The notes beneath the pieces were generated by a model that saw only the letters and a program-made list of their open reading frames with translations, did no database searches and was not told where the DNA came from. The position numbers and the translations under genes were made by a program. A DNA stretch of 64,000 nt from Ornithinimicrobium ciconiae (lineage in GTDB: Bacteria > Actinomycetota > Actinomycetes > Actinomycetales > Dermatophilaceae): contig NZ_CP041616.1 in assembly GCF_007197575.1 (NCBI RefSeq), positions 4,028,908-4,092,907 of the forward strand, read 5' to 3'. Positions 50,568 to 60,319 of this stretch are shown here, piece after piece; the first letter of the stretch is position 1; each line of letters starts with the position of its first letter.

Positions 50568-53500
50568 GTGACCTTGTTCGTGCACCGAGCGACCAGCACC
50601 GACGTGCTGGCCGACGGGCTCGCCGAGCTCCTCGCGACGCCGCTGGAGGACCCGTTCGCCGAGGAGGTCGTCGCCGTGCCCGCCAAGGGTGTCGAGCGGT
50701 GGCTGGCGCAGCGGCTCTCGCACCGGTTGGGTGCCGGACCCGGGGGTGGCGACGGGGTCTGCGCCGGGGTGCGCTTCCTCAACCCGCACTCGCTGGTCTC
50801 CCTCGTGCTGGGCATCGAGCGGGACGATCCCTGGCATCCCGAGCAGCTCACCTGGCCGGTCCTGCGCGCGATCGACGAGAGCCTGGGTGAGGACTGGGCC
50901 ACGCCGCTGGCCGTGCACCTGGGCACGCGGGGTGCGGACGACGACACCGAGGCCGAGCTGCGCCGTGGGCGCCGCTATGCCGTGGCGCGCCGACTCGCGG
51001 GCATCCTCAGCTCGTATGCCGAGCAGCGCCCCTCCCTCATCGCCGACTGGCGCTCCGGGGGCTCGGGCGACGGACTGGGTGGACCGCTCCCCGACGACCT
51101 CGCCTGGCAGCCCCACCTGTGGCGCCGGGTGCTCGAGCTGGTGGACGCGGACCCGCCCGAGGTGCGGCGCGACCGGGTCGTGACCGCGCTGCGCGCAGGT
51201 GGCGAGCCGGCCGGACTCGAGCTCCCGGGCCGCCTGTCACTGTTCGGGCACACCCGCATCGCCAGCAGCGAGGTCTCGGTGCTGGAGGCGCTGGCGGCGC
51301 ACCGGGACGTGCACCTGTGGTTGCCGCAGGCCTCCCCCGCTGCCTGGGACCGGCTGACCGAGGCCGTGGCGCAGGGTCCGGTCGTGCGCACCGCTGACGA
51401 CTCGGTGGTCGTCGTCGAGCACCCCCTGCTGGCCTCGCTGGGCCGGGACATGCGTGAGCTTCAGCGCACGCTGGCTCCTGCCGGTGCCGTGGACCGGCCG
51501 CTGGGTCAGTTGCTGACCACCACGACCGCCTCGCCGCCGACGACGCTGCTCGGCTGGTTGCAGGACGACCTGCGTCGCGACCGCCAGCCGGAGGCCGACG
51601 AGGTGGCAGGCCGGGTGCTCGAGACCGACGACGACTCCGTGCAGGTGCACGCTTGCCACGGGCGCGGGCGTCAGGTGCAGGTGCTGCGCGATGTGCTGGC
51701 CGGCCTGCTGCAGGACCGGCCCGACCTCGAGCCGCGGGACATCCTGGTGATGTGCCCCGACATCGACGCCTACGCCCCGCTGGTGCACGCCGGCTTCGGG
51801 CTCGGCGAGGTGGTCCGGGAGGTCGATGCCCACCCGGCCCACGGCCTGCGGGTGATGCTCGCGGACCGCGCGCCCCGGCATACCAACCCCCTCCTGGCGC
51901 TCGCGTCACAGCTGGTGGCGCTGGCCGGGTCGCGGCTGACCACCAGCGAGGTGCTCGACCTGGCACGGTCGGCACCGGTGCGTCGGCGGTTCGGCCTGGA
52001 CGATGACGCTCTGGAACGGATCGGCACCTGGGTCGAGGAGGTGGCCGTGCGGTGGGGCCTGGACGCCGAGCACCGCGGCCGTTATGCACTGGCCAACTTT
52101 GGCCAGAACACCTGGCGCACCGGCCTCGACCGGGTGCTGACCGGCGCGGTGCTCGATGGCCAGGAGGTGACCCACCTCGGCCACACGTTGGCTCTCGACG
52201 ACCTCGACAGCGGCGATATCAACCTGGCCGGGCGGCTTGCCGAACTGGTCGACCGGCTCGGTGGCACCCTGCGCGACCTGCACGGGTGCCAGCACGCCCA
52301 CGAGTGGACGCGGGTCCTGCTCGAGGGGGTGCGCGGCCTGGCCGACGTGCCGGGCGAGGATGAGTGGCAGGTGACGCAGCTGGAGCGCGAGCTCGCCCGC
52401 ATCGCCGACGCCGCGCGCCGGGACACCGGGTCGACGACGCTGGCGCTGTCTGACATCCGCGCCATGCTGCAGGAGCACCTGGCGGGGCGTGCGACGCGCT
52501 CCAGCTTCCGCACCGGCACGCTCACGATCTGCACGATGGTGCCGATGCGCTCCGTGCCGCACAAGGTGGTGTGCCTGGTCGGTCTGGACGACGGAGTCTT
52601 CCCACGCACCACCGCCGCCGACGGTGACGACGCCCTCGCCCGGCGCCCGGTCACTGGCGAGCGCGACACTCGTGCCGAGGACCGGCAGCTGCTGCTGGAC
52701 GCCGTCATGGCCGCCCAGGACACGCTGGTCATCACCTATACCGGTGCCGACGAGCACAGCGGCGCGCCGCGGCCTCCCGCTGTCCCGCTCGGCGAGTTGC
52801 TCGACGCCCTCCACGAGACCGCATCGCGTCCCGGTGGTGCCGGGCCCCTCGTGCGGCACCACCCGCTCCAGCCCTATGACGTGCGCAACCTGGGCGGGGT
52901 GGCGCCGGACCTGCCGCCGCTGCGGCCCGACGCGATGCCGTTCAGTTTTGACCCGTGCGCCCTCGCTGGCGCCGAGGCCGCGCTGTCCCGTCCCGCGGTG
53001 CCCGAGACAGGCGGTGGCGCCTCGTGGCTGGTCGACGAGCCCCTCCGGGAACGGGTGGAGCAGTCCCGCGACGTGGATCTGGAGGACCTCCAGCGGTTCC
53101 TGGCCCAGCCGGCCCAGGGCTTCCTGCGGCAGCGACTGGGGCTGCTGCTGCCAGACCAGCCCGAGGAGTCGGCCGAGGGGATCCCCATCGAGCTGGACGG
53201 TCTGGAGCGATGGAAGATCGGCGACCGCATGCTGCGGGCGGTGCTGGCCGGTGCGCATCCCGACGACAGCCGTCAGCAGGAGCTGTGGCGGGGGTCGGTG
53301 CCTCCCGGAGAGCTGGGCCGCGCGGTGCTCGAGGAGGTGGACGAGCGGGTCCGCAATATTGCCCGTGCCGCCATGCCCCACCTCGAGTCACCCGGCGACA
53401 TCATCGACCTCGACATCGCCCTCCCCTCCGGTCGCCGGCTGACCGGGACGATCGGTCCGCTGCACGGCACACCACCGGGGGTGGTCATCGCGACCTACTC

Positions 53501-54029
53501 CACGATTCGGGCCAAGCAACGGTTGCGCTCGTGGGTGACCGCCCTGGCGCTCGCTGCCCACGGCCAGACCTGGCCGACCAGCCAGGTGATCGGACAGATG
53601 CGGCAGGGCCGCAACCCTCGCGTGGTGCGCATGACCCACGGGCCGGTCGACCCTGACACCGCGCTGCGCCTGCTCGGCGAACTGGTCGACGTCTATGACC
53701 GAGGCATGCGGACCCCACTCCCTCTCGGTGTGCAGTCGGCCGCCGCCTTTGCCGAGTCCTATGCCTCCAACGGCGACGAGAAGGGCGCCCTGACCGACGC
53801 GAGCAAGAAGTGGGAGACCACGACGGGCTGGTACACCTCGGTCGGCGAGCAGGACGACCCGGCCTTCCGCCGGGTCTTCGGCGACGGTGCGCGGCTCGTC
53901 GACCTCGCCGGGGTGGCGGGCGAGGATGAGGTCTGGAGCGAGCGCATACACACCCGGTTCGGGCAGTTCGCCTTGCGGGTCTGGCTCCCCCTTCTCACCG
54001 ACGGACCCGAGAGCAAGGCGTGGATGTGA
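50568..54029 (+). CDS. recC: Exodeoxyribonuclease V gamma subunit RecC
   Basis: A 1153-residue subunit of the RecBCD helicase-nuclease that processes double-strand breaks for recombination. It opens FVHRATSTDVLADGLAELLA and VVAVPAKGVERWLAQRLSHR, both typical of RecC, and shows GTLTICTMVPMRSVPHKVVC and VVCLVGLDDGVFPRT of the inactive helicase core. Later GHRM-like WKIGDRMLRAVL and the C-terminal fold follow. It overlaps recB (GTGA). Confidence 0.93.
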   Translation: MTLFVHRATSTDVLADGLAELLATPLEDPFAEEVVAVPAKGVERWLAQRLSHRLGAGPGGGDGVCAGVRFLNPHSLVSLVLGIERDDPWHPEQLTWPVLRAIDESLGEDWATPLAVHLGTRGADDDTEAELRRGRRYAVARRLAGILSSYAEQRPSLIADWRSGGSGDGLGGPLPDDLAWQPHLWRRVLELVDADPPEVRRDRVVTALRAGGEPAGLELPGRLSLFGHTRIASSEVSVLEALAAHRDVHLWLPQASPAAWDRLTEAVAQGPVVRTADDSVVVVEHPLLASLGRDMRELQRTLAPAGAVDRPLGQLLTTTTASPPTTLLGWLQDDLRRDRQPEADEVAGRVLETDDDSVQVHACHGRGRQVQVLRDVLAGLLQDRPDLEPRDILVMCPDIDAYAPLVHAGFGLGEVVREVDAHPAHGLRVMLADRAPRHTNPLLALASQLVALAGSRLTTSEVLDLARSAPVRRRFGLDDDALERIGTWVEEVAVRWGLDAEHRGRYALANFGQNTWRTGLDRVLTGAVLDGQEVTHLGHTLALDDLDSGDINLAGRLAELVDRLGGTLRDLHGCQHAHEWTRVLLEGVRGLADVPGEDEWQVTQLERELARIADAARRDTGSTTLALSDIRAMLQEHLAGRATRSSFRTGTLTICTMVPMRSVPHKVVCLVGLDDGVFPRTTAADGDDALARRPVTGERDTRAEDRQLLLDAVMAAQDTLVITYTGADEHSGAPRPPAVPLGELLDALHETASRPGGAGPLVRHHPLQPYDVRNLGGVAPDLPPLRPDAMPFSFDPCALAGAEAALSRPAVPETGGGASWLVDEPLRERVEQSRDVDLEDLQRFLAQPAQGFLRQRLGLLLPDQPEESAEGIPIELDGLERWKIGDRMLRAVLAGAHPDDSRQQELWRGSVPPGELGRAVLEEVDERVRNIARAAMPHLESPGDIIDLDIALPSGRRLTGTIGPLHGTPPGVVIATYSTIRAKQRLRSWVTALALAAHGQTWPTSQVIGQMRQGRNPRVVRMTHGPVDPDTALRLLGELVDVYDRGMRTPLPLGVQSAAAFAESYASNGDEKGALTDASKKWETTTGWYTSVGEQDDPAFRRVFGDGARLVDLAGVAGEDEVWSERIHTRFGQFALRVWLPLLTDGPESKAWM

Positions 54030-57000
54030 GTGGCATGAGTATGACGGCAACCGAGTTCTCGATCCGTGGCCCGCTCCCCGCCGAGGGCGCCACGGTCTTG
54101 CTCGAGGCCAGCGCGGGCACCGGGAAGACGTGGACCATCGCGGCCCTGGTGGCGCGCTTCGTTGCCGAGGGGCACTGCACGCTGCCCGAGATGCTCGTCG
54201 TGACCTTCGGCCGCGCCGCCAGCCAGGAGCTGCGGGCCAGGGTGCGCGAGCAGCTCGTTGAGGCCGAGCGTCTCCTGCACAAGCCTCCGGCGCAGGCACC
54301 CGACGATCCGTTGCCGGCGCTGCTGCTGGAGGGCGACGAGGCGGAGCGCACGCTGCGGCTGCGCCGGGTGCGGGACGCCCTGACCTCGTTCGACGAGGCG
54401 ACGATCGCCACGACCCATCAGTTCTGCCAGCAGGTGCTGCGCTCCCTCGGCGTGGCCGGGACCTCCGACGCCTCCGCACACCTGGTCGAGGACCTCGACG
54501 ACCTCCTGGTCGAGGTGGTCGACGACCTCTATCTGCGCGGCTTCGTCGGGGACCGTGAGAAGCCGGTCTTCGACCGGTCCGCTGCCCTGTCGATCGCCCG
54601 GGCCGCGGTCGATGACATCCACGCCGAGCTGCGACCCGACCCGGGGTCCGGCGACCGGCGCAGCACGCCGGTGCGCCGGTCCAGGTTCGCCCAGCTCGTG
54701 CGCGCCGAGCTCGACGTGCGCAAGCGACGGCTGCAGGTGATGCACTACAACGACCTGCTGACCCAGCTGCGCGACGCCCTGGCGGGCGAGGGGCCCGACA
54801 CCACGTCCAGGGCCGGAGCTCTCGCCGACACCGACGCCGACACGCGAGGCACTCTCGCCGCGCGACGGATGCGCGGCCGCTGGAAGGTCGTGCTCGTCGA
54901 CGAGTTCCAGGACACCGACCCGGTGCAGTGGCAGGTCTTCGACCAGGCCTTTCGCGGGCACGCGACGATGGTGCTGATCGGTGACCCGAAGCAGGCGATC
55001 TATGCGTTCCGAGGCGGTGACGTGGTCACCTATCTGCAGGCCGCTGCCACTGCCCAGGAGCACCGGACGCTGCCCGTCAACTATCGCACGGACGCCCCGC
55101 TGGTCGACGCGCTGCAAGCGCTGCTGCGCGGCGCCGCCCTGGGAGACCCGGAGATCACCGTCCTGCCCGTCACAGCCCGTCATCAGGGCAGTCGCCTGCA
55201 GGGCGCACCGCACCCCGAGCCGCTGCGGCTGCGGCACGTGCTGCGCGGCGACCACCTGCGCAAGAACACCACGATCGGGGCATCCCGGGACCACATCGGA
55301 CGCGACCTCGCCCTCGACATCGCCCACCTGCTGGCCTCTGGCGCCACCTTCGCCGACGGGCCGACAGATGCCGACGACAACCCCACCCCCCGCCCCCTGC
55401 AGGCGCGTGACGTGGCGGTGCTCGCCCACGCGGGCCGCGACCTGCTGGCGGCGCAGGCCGAGCTGCACCGGCTCGGGATCCACGCGGTCCTCGCGGGTGG
55501 GGCGAGCGTGCTGCGCACTGCGGCAGCGCAGGAGTGGCTCGCGCTGCTGGAGGCCATGGCTGCGCCGCACCGCTCGATGCTTACCCGCGCGGCGGCGCTC
55601 ACCGACCTGGTCGGACGCACCGCGGCCGAGCTCGACGCCGGGGGCCCCGACCTGGACGATGAGCTGTCCGCGCAGATGCGCCAGCTCGCCGAGGTCTTTG
55701 TGCGACAGGGGGCCGCGGCGATCCTGGAGACCCTCATGGTGGAGGGCCTGCCAGCCCGGATCCTGTGCCGGGTCGGCGGGGAGCGGCAGCTCACCGATCT
55801 GCAGCACGTCGGCGAGCTGTTGCACACCACGAGCCAGCAGCACCCCGGCGGCCGGCTCGGCCTGGCGGCCCTCATCGACTGGCTGCGCGCACAGATGGCC
55901 GACGACGCCCCGCAGTCCTCCGGGACCCGCAGCCGCCGGCTCGACTCCGACGCTGCCGCGGTGCAACTGGTGACGATCCACTCCAGCAAGGGGCTGCAAT
56001 ATCCCGTCGTCTACGTGCCCGCCCTCTATGACCGCTATGTCAGCAAGACCCCGCAGATCCCGCTGTTCCACGAGGACCCTCCGGAGCGCACCCGCTGCCG
56101 CGACGTCGGGGGCGACGCCCCCGACAACCCGGACTGGTCCAGGTCCGTCGCCCGGCACAAGTCCGAGGACGCCGGCGAGTCCCTCCGGCTGCTGTATGTC
56201 GCGCTGACCCGTGCGCAGTCGCAGGTCGTCATCTGGTGGTCACCCAGCAACAACACCCCGACCTCGGCGCTGCACCGGCTGCTCTTTGGTCGCGGTCACG
56301 GCGAGGCGACAGCCCCCGACATGGTCCCGGTCCCGAAGACCGACGACCAGGCCGCCGAGCGCCTGCGGGAGTGGGCCGACCTGGGCGCCTTCCACCTGGA
56401 GCGGGCCGACCACGCGGACACGGTGCCGGCACCGACACCCGAGCAGTCGCCGACGATCGGTGTGCGGCACCTCGAGCGAGCGATCGACACCAGGTGGCGG
56501 CGCACGTCATACACCTCCCTGAGCACCCCGCGCGACGCGGAGGGCACCCAGCTGACCGGCGGGGTCGGGAGCGAGACTGAGGTGCAACCGCGCAACGACG
56601 AGCCCGAGGCGCCCACGCCCACAGCGGACGCGGAGCCGACCCTGCCCGGGCTGGCGGTGCCAGGCAGCGACGTGCCCTCGCCGATGGCCGACCTCCCGGT
56701 CGGGGCACGGTTCGGCTCGCTCGTCCACGCCGTCCTCGAGCACGCCGACCCGGCCGCAGCGGACCTGCGGGCCGAGCTGCTCAGCCGCATCCACGAGCAG
56801 CTCGTCTGGTGGCCGGTGGAGCTCGATGCGGAGGTGCTCGCTGACGCCCTCGTCGCGGTCTGCGACACCCCGCTCGGTCCTCTGGCGGAGGGTGCCACCC
56901 TGCGCCAGATCGGCCTGCCAAACCGGCTGCGCGAGCTCGACTTCGAGATGCCCCTCGGAGGCGGCGACGCCGGCCGTGTCAGCACCCCGACGACCACCGT

Positions 57001-57520
57001 CCTGGGTGACCTCGCTCCCCTGCTGCGCACCCACCTGCGGTCCGGCGACCCGGTCCGGGCCTGGGCCGATGCCCTCGACGCGCAGCCACAACTGGCCCAG
57101 CAGGAGCTGCGTGGCTACCTGACCGGGTCGGTCGATGTCGTGCTGCGCACCGGTGGGCGCTATCTCGTGGTCGACTACAAGACCAACTGGCTGGGCCCGT
57201 TCGACGACCCGGAGCAGCCGCTGACGGCTGCGGCCTACCGGCCGGAGGCGCTCGACGAGGCGATGGGCAGCTCCAGCTATCCACTGCAGGCGTTGCTCTA
57301 TGCCGTCGTCGCGCACCGTTTCCTGCGGTGGCGCCTGCCCGGCTACGACCCCAAGCGGCACCTCGGCGGCGTGCTCTACCTCTATGTTCGCGGGATGTGC
57401 GGTCCGAGCACCCCGCTGATCGACGGGATGCCGTGCGGCGTCTTCTCCTGGAAGCCGCCGGTGGCGCTGGTGCTGGCTGTATCGGACCTGCTCGACGGCC
57501 GCGGTGAGGGGGCCGCATGA
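54026..57520 (+). CDS. recB: Exodeoxyribonuclease V beta subunit RecB
   Basis: A 1164-residue helicase-nuclease. Walker A EASAGTGKTW (28-36), motif II VLVDEFQDTDPVQWQVFD, motif III MVLIGDPKQAIYAFRGGD, motif V VQLVTIHSSKGLQYPVVYVP and motif VI ESLRLLYVALTRAQ mark the UvrD-type 3'-5' motor. The C-terminal nuclease has D1050-Y-K1052 in YLVVDYKTNWLG. GTG at 54026 overlaps the recC stop; an ATG at 54035 is also possible. Starts and stops overlap with recD. Confidence 0.95.
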   Translation: MSGMSMTATEFSIRGPLPAEGATVLLEASAGTGKTWTIAALVARFVAEGHCTLPEMLVVTFGRAASQELRARVREQLVEAERLLHKPPAQAPDDPLPALLLEGDEAERTLRLRRVRDALTSFDEATIATTHQFCQQVLRSLGVAGTSDASAHLVEDLDDLLVEVVDDLYLRGFVGDREKPVFDRSAALSIARAAVDDIHAELRPDPGSGDRRSTPVRRSRFAQLVRAELDVRKRRLQVMHYNDLLTQLRDALAGEGPDTTSRAGALADTDADTRGTLAARRMRGRWKVVLVDEFQDTDPVQWQVFDQAFRGHATMVLIGDPKQAIYAFRGGDVVTYLQAAATAQEHRTLPVNYRTDAPLVDALQALLRGAALGDPEITVLPVTARHQGSRLQGAPHPEPLRLRHVLRGDHLRKNTTIGASRDHIGRDLALDIAHLLASGATFADGPTDADDNPTPRPLQARDVAVLAHAGRDLLAAQAELHRLGIHAVLAGGASVLRTAAAQEWLALLEAMAAPHRSMLTRAAALTDLVGRTAAELDAGGPDLDDELSAQMRQLAEVFVRQGAAAILETLMVEGLPARILCRVGGERQLTDLQHVGELLHTTSQQHPGGRLGLAALIDWLRAQMADDAPQSSGTRSRRLDSDAAAVQLVTIHSSKGLQYPVVYVPALYDRYVSKTPQIPLFHEDPPERTRCRDVGGDAPDNPDWSRSVARHKSEDAGESLRLLYVALTRAQSQVVIWWSPSNNTPTSALHRLLFGRGHGEATAPDMVPVPKTDDQAAERLREWADLGAFHLERADHADTVPAPTPEQSPTIGVRHLERAIDTRWRRTSYTSLSTPRDAEGTQLTGGVGSETEVQPRNDEPEAPTPTADAEPTLPGLAVPGSDVPSPMADLPVGARFGSLVHAVLEHADPAAADLRAELLSRIHEQLVWWPVELDAEVLADALVAVCDTPLGPLAEGATLRQIGLPNRLRELDFEMPLGGGDAGRVSTPTTTVLGDLAPLLRTHLRSGDPVRAWADALDAQPQLAQQELRGYLTGSVDVVLRTGGRYLVVDYKTNWLGPFDDPEQPLTAAAYRPEALDEAMGSSSYPLQALLYAVVAHRFLRWRLPGYDPKRHLGGVLYLYVRGMCGPSTPLIDGMPCGVFSWKPPVALVLAVSDLLDGRGEGAA

Positions 57521-59403
57521 CTGAGGGGAAACCGGAGAGCGACGCGGCCCTCGAGGAGAGTGCGGCCGTGGAGGACGGTGCGGCCCTGGAGGTCTTCGAG
57601 CCGATCGACGCCCATGACCGACGCCTGGCCCGCGACGGCAGCGGTCTGCTCGGGCGGCTGAACACCGCCGGGGTGCTCACGGCAGCGGACCTGCACGTCG
57701 CCCGGACCCTGGCCCGCGCCGCCGGGGGCGTCGAGGAGGGCTCGGCGGACGCCTCCCTGCTCGCAGCGGCCCTGGCGACCCATGCGGTGCGCACCGGCTC
57801 GGTCGCCGTCGACCTGGCGCGGCTCGACCCGGCGCTGCGGGCTCTCGACCCTCCGGTGGACCTCCCCTGGCGTGATGCAGCCGAGTGGACGCAGCAGCTG
57901 CTGGACGGTTCGCTCGTCCGCAAGGGAGCGCTCGTGCTGGAGCACGGGCTGGTCTACCTGCAGCGCTACCACCATCAGGAGGTGCAGGTCGTCGCCGACC
58001 TGCTGGCCCGCGCCGACGCCACGGCTCCGGCCGTCGACGACGCCCTGCTGAGCACCGGACTGGAGCGGGTCTTCCCACCGGGGTGGGAGGAGCAGCGGGA
58101 CGCGGCGCGCGTCGTCATCGGAGCCTGGACCAGTGTGCTGACCGGTGGCCCCGGGACCGGCAAGACGAGCACCGTCGCTGGCGTCCTGGCGCTGCTGGCG
58201 GAGCAGTCCGGTGCCCATCAGCCCTTGCGGGTCGCGCTTGCCGCACCGACCGGCAAGGCCGCCGCCCGCATGCAGGAGGCGGTCTCCACTGCCCTCCGGG
58301 AGATCCTTGGCCGCACCGCTGATGTGGCGACGCGCGCGCTGATCGAGCCGCTGCAGGAGGTCCAGGCGGTCACCCTGCACCGGCTGCTGGGCAAGCGCCC
58401 GGACTCATCGACACGCTTTCGGCACGACCGGCGCAACCGTCTCCCACACGACGTGGTCCTGGTGGACGAGACGTCGATGGTCTCCCTGACCCACATGGCC
58501 CGGCTCCTCGAGGCGCTGCGCCCGACGACGCGGCTGATCCTGGTCGGCGACCCCGACCAGCTGGTGTCGGTCGACGCGGGGGCGGTGCTGGCCGACCTCG
58601 TGGCCGGGGCCGCGGCGTCCTCGACCCCTCCACTGGCGGTGGCGCGGCTGCACACCTCGCACCGGTTCGGCGAGACCATCGGGGACCTGGCCCAGGCCTT
58701 GCGCGACGGCGACGCCGACCGGGTCGTCGAGGCACTCCGCGCCGACGGTGCCGGCACCGAGGTGACCTGGGTCGAGGAGGCCAACCCTGCGGCATACCTG
58801 CGCCCGGTGCTGATGCGTCACGCGCTAGCGATCCGCCGTGCAGCGCTCGACGGCGACGAGGGCACGGCGCTGGCCCACCTGCGTGAGCACCGGATGCTCT
58901 GCGCGCACCGGGAGGGCCCGTGGGGAGTGAGGACCTGGAACAACGCCGTCGAGGGCTGGTTGCGGGAGGAGACCGGTGACCCCCTCTATGACCCGATGTA
59001 TGTCGGGCGCCCCCTGCTGGTCACCGCGAACGACTACGTCACCGGAGTCTTCAACGGAGACACCGGGGTGGTGGTCCAGTCGGCCAAGCCGGACGGCACC
59101 GCGGTGCGGATGGCAGCCATCGAGGGCTCCGACGGCAGCCAACGGTTCGCCCCCAGCCGCCTCGGTGACGTCAACACGATGCACGCGATGACGATCCACA
59201 AGGCGCAGGGCAGCCAGGCACGGGAGATCACCGTGCTGCTGCCCGACGTCGACTCACCGCTGCTGACCCGCGAGCTGTTCTACACCGCCGTCACCCGGGC
59301 GCAGGAGCGGGTGCGTGTCGTCGGCAGCGAGGCGGCCGTCCGTCTGGCCGTCGCTCGGCGGGTGCAACGCGCGAGCGGGCTGCGGCAGCGGCTCGCGGGG
59401 TGA
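57517..59403 (+). CDS. recD: Exodeoxyribonuclease V alpha subunit RecD
   Basis: A 628-residue 5'-3' helicase of the RecD/SF1B type. After an N-terminal domain with DLHVARTLARAAGG comes Walker A TGGPGTGKTST (210-217), Walker B VVLVDETSMVSLTHMARLLE, LILVGDPDQLVSVDAGAVLA, and the C-terminal SH3/UvrD-like region with AMTIHKAQGSQAREITVLLP and LLTRELFYTAVTRAQERV. ATGA overlap with recB. A 39-bp repeat tract begins 20 bases after the stop. Confidence 0.95.
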   Translation: MTEGKPESDAALEESAAVEDGAALEVFEPIDAHDRRLARDGSGLLGRLNTAGVLTAADLHVARTLARAAGGVEEGSADASLLAAALATHAVRTGSVAVDLARLDPALRALDPPVDLPWRDAAEWTQQLLDGSLVRKGALVLEHGLVYLQRYHHQEVQVVADLLARADATAPAVDDALLSTGLERVFPPGWEEQRDAARVVIGAWTSVLTGGPGTGKTSTVAGVLALLAEQSGAHQPLRVALAAPTGKAAARMQEAVSTALREILGRTADVATRALIEPLQEVQAVTLHRLLGKRPDSSTRFRHDRRNRLPHDVVLVDETSMVSLTHMARLLEALRPTTRLILVGDPDQLVSVDAGAVLADLVAGAAASSTPPLAVARLHTSHRFGETIGDLAQALRDGDADRVVEALRADGAGTEVTWVEEANPAAYLRPVLMRHALAIRRAALDGDEGTALAHLREHRMLCAHREGPWGVRTWNNAVEGWLREETGDPLYDPMYVGRPLLVTANDYVTGVFNGDTGVVVQSAKPDGTAVRMAAIEGSDGSQRFAPSRLGDVNTMHAMTIHKAQGSQAREITVLLPDVDSPLLTRELFYTAVTRAQERVRVVGSEAAVRLAVARRVQRASGLRQRLAG

Positions 59404-59423
59404 GGCGACTCGCGGAGTGAGGC

Positions 59424-59540
59424 GACTCGCCAGCTCCGCAGCAGGTGCCGTGCGGGCCTGGTGACTTGCCCACTTCGCAGCAGGTGCCGTGCCGGCCTGG
59501 TGACTCGCCAGCTCCGCGGCAGCTGCCGTGCGGGTCGGCA
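59424..59540. repeat. Three tandem 39-bp units after recD
   Basis: Copies at 59424-59462, 59463-59501 and 59502-59540 start GACTCGCCAGCTCCGCAGCA and vary at several bases. They fill the space between the convergent recD and DivIVA-motif genes and contain no gene or obvious terminator. Confidence 0.88.
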
Positions 59541-59551
59541 GCGTGCGCTGG

Positions 59552-59872
59552 TCAGGGCTGGTCGCGTCGGAACGGGTCCATCGCCTCCCGCAAGGCTTGC
59601 GCCCGGGCCTGCTCCTCGGCAGTCGGCTCGGCGATCTCGCCCCCGCTGAGTCCGGCCAAGAGATCATCGAGGAAGCGGTCAACCTCATCCATGTCATAGC
59701 CGGCCCTGCCCCGTGCGGTCTTGAAGCGCGCAGCCTCGATGTTGGGGACCTGTCGCCCACTCGCGAGAGCGCTGAAGACCTCATCGAGGAAGGCATCGAC
59801 ATCTTCAGTGGCATATCCGCTCTGGAATGCTCGGGCAGTGCGGAACTGTGGTCGTGCTCCCGGTGTCGTCAC
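59552..59872 (-). CDS. DivIVA-motif protein
   Basis: About 106 residues with two copies of the DivIVA N-terminal motif: ARAFQSGYATEDVDAFLDEV and FKTARGRAGYDMDEVDRFLD. The motif normally binds curved membrane at poles and septa; here two short motifs stand without a long coiled coil. GTG at 59872 lies four bases after the stop of the DUF4333 lipoprotein gene, suggesting coupled translation. Longer in-frame starts would overlap that gene. Confidence 0.75.
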   Translation of the reverse strand: MTTPGARPQFRTARAFQSGYATEDVDAFLDEVFSALASGRQVPNIEAARFKTARGRAGYDMDEVDRFLDDLLAGLSGGEIAEPTAEEQARAQALREAMDPFRRDQP

Positions 59873-59876
59873 GATC

Positions 59877-60230
59877 CTATGGTGCCGGACTGGGCGCCTC
59901 GGCGTCATCGGCAACCCCGACGGCAAGCGGCTCGAGGCGATAACGGACCTGGTCGCCCTCGACCGACGTCACCACGATGCGCACCCGGTCAACGGGCTCA
60001 CCGAGCGCGTTCTCCTCCCAGAACTCCACCTGACAGACCACGGAGGCACCGAGCTGTGAGGCGACGCCCGAAGGACAGGTGACCGACCGCAGCTCGACGC
60101 CCTCGGTCGCCAGCCCGTCACGCACGCTCTGCTGCAGGTCACCGGCGGGCACCTCCCCCCTGGAGCAGGCGGCCAGTGTCAGCACGACAGCCAGCAGGCC
60201 TGCTGCCCGTCGCCCACTCCAGCTGCCCAC
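59877..60230 (-). CDS. DUF4333 lipoprotein
   Basis: A 117-residue lipoprotein. The lipobox is LTLAAC with Cys22. The mature part fits DUF4333: ELRSVTCPSGVASQLGASVV with a Cys pair (VTCP...VVCQVEF) that probably forms a disulfide, and a hydrophobic strand RVRIVVTSVEGDQVRY. Function unknown. Probably co-transcribed with the DivIVA-motif gene. Confidence 0.83.
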   Translation of the reverse strand: MGSWSGRRAAGLLAVVLTLAACSRGEVPAGDLQQSVRDGLATEGVELRSVTCPSGVASQLGASVVCQVEFWEENALGEPVDRVRIVVTSVEGDQVRYRLEPLAVGVADDAEAPSPAP

Positions 60231-60319
60231 TGATCCGCCCCTTCGTTGACCGGCCCATGACCAGCACCAGGGTAGGACAAGAGCAAGCCGCCGTCAGCCG
60301 CACCACCGGGAGCGCTCCG

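Noticed and set aside
53759..56158. About 800-codon minus-strand frame opposite recB
   Set aside because: It covers conserved RecB helicase motifs on the other strand and shows no recognisable domain itself.
59424..59540. 39-bp repeats considered as a CRISPR array
   Set aside because: Only three head-to-tail, diverged units with no spacers and no cas genes.
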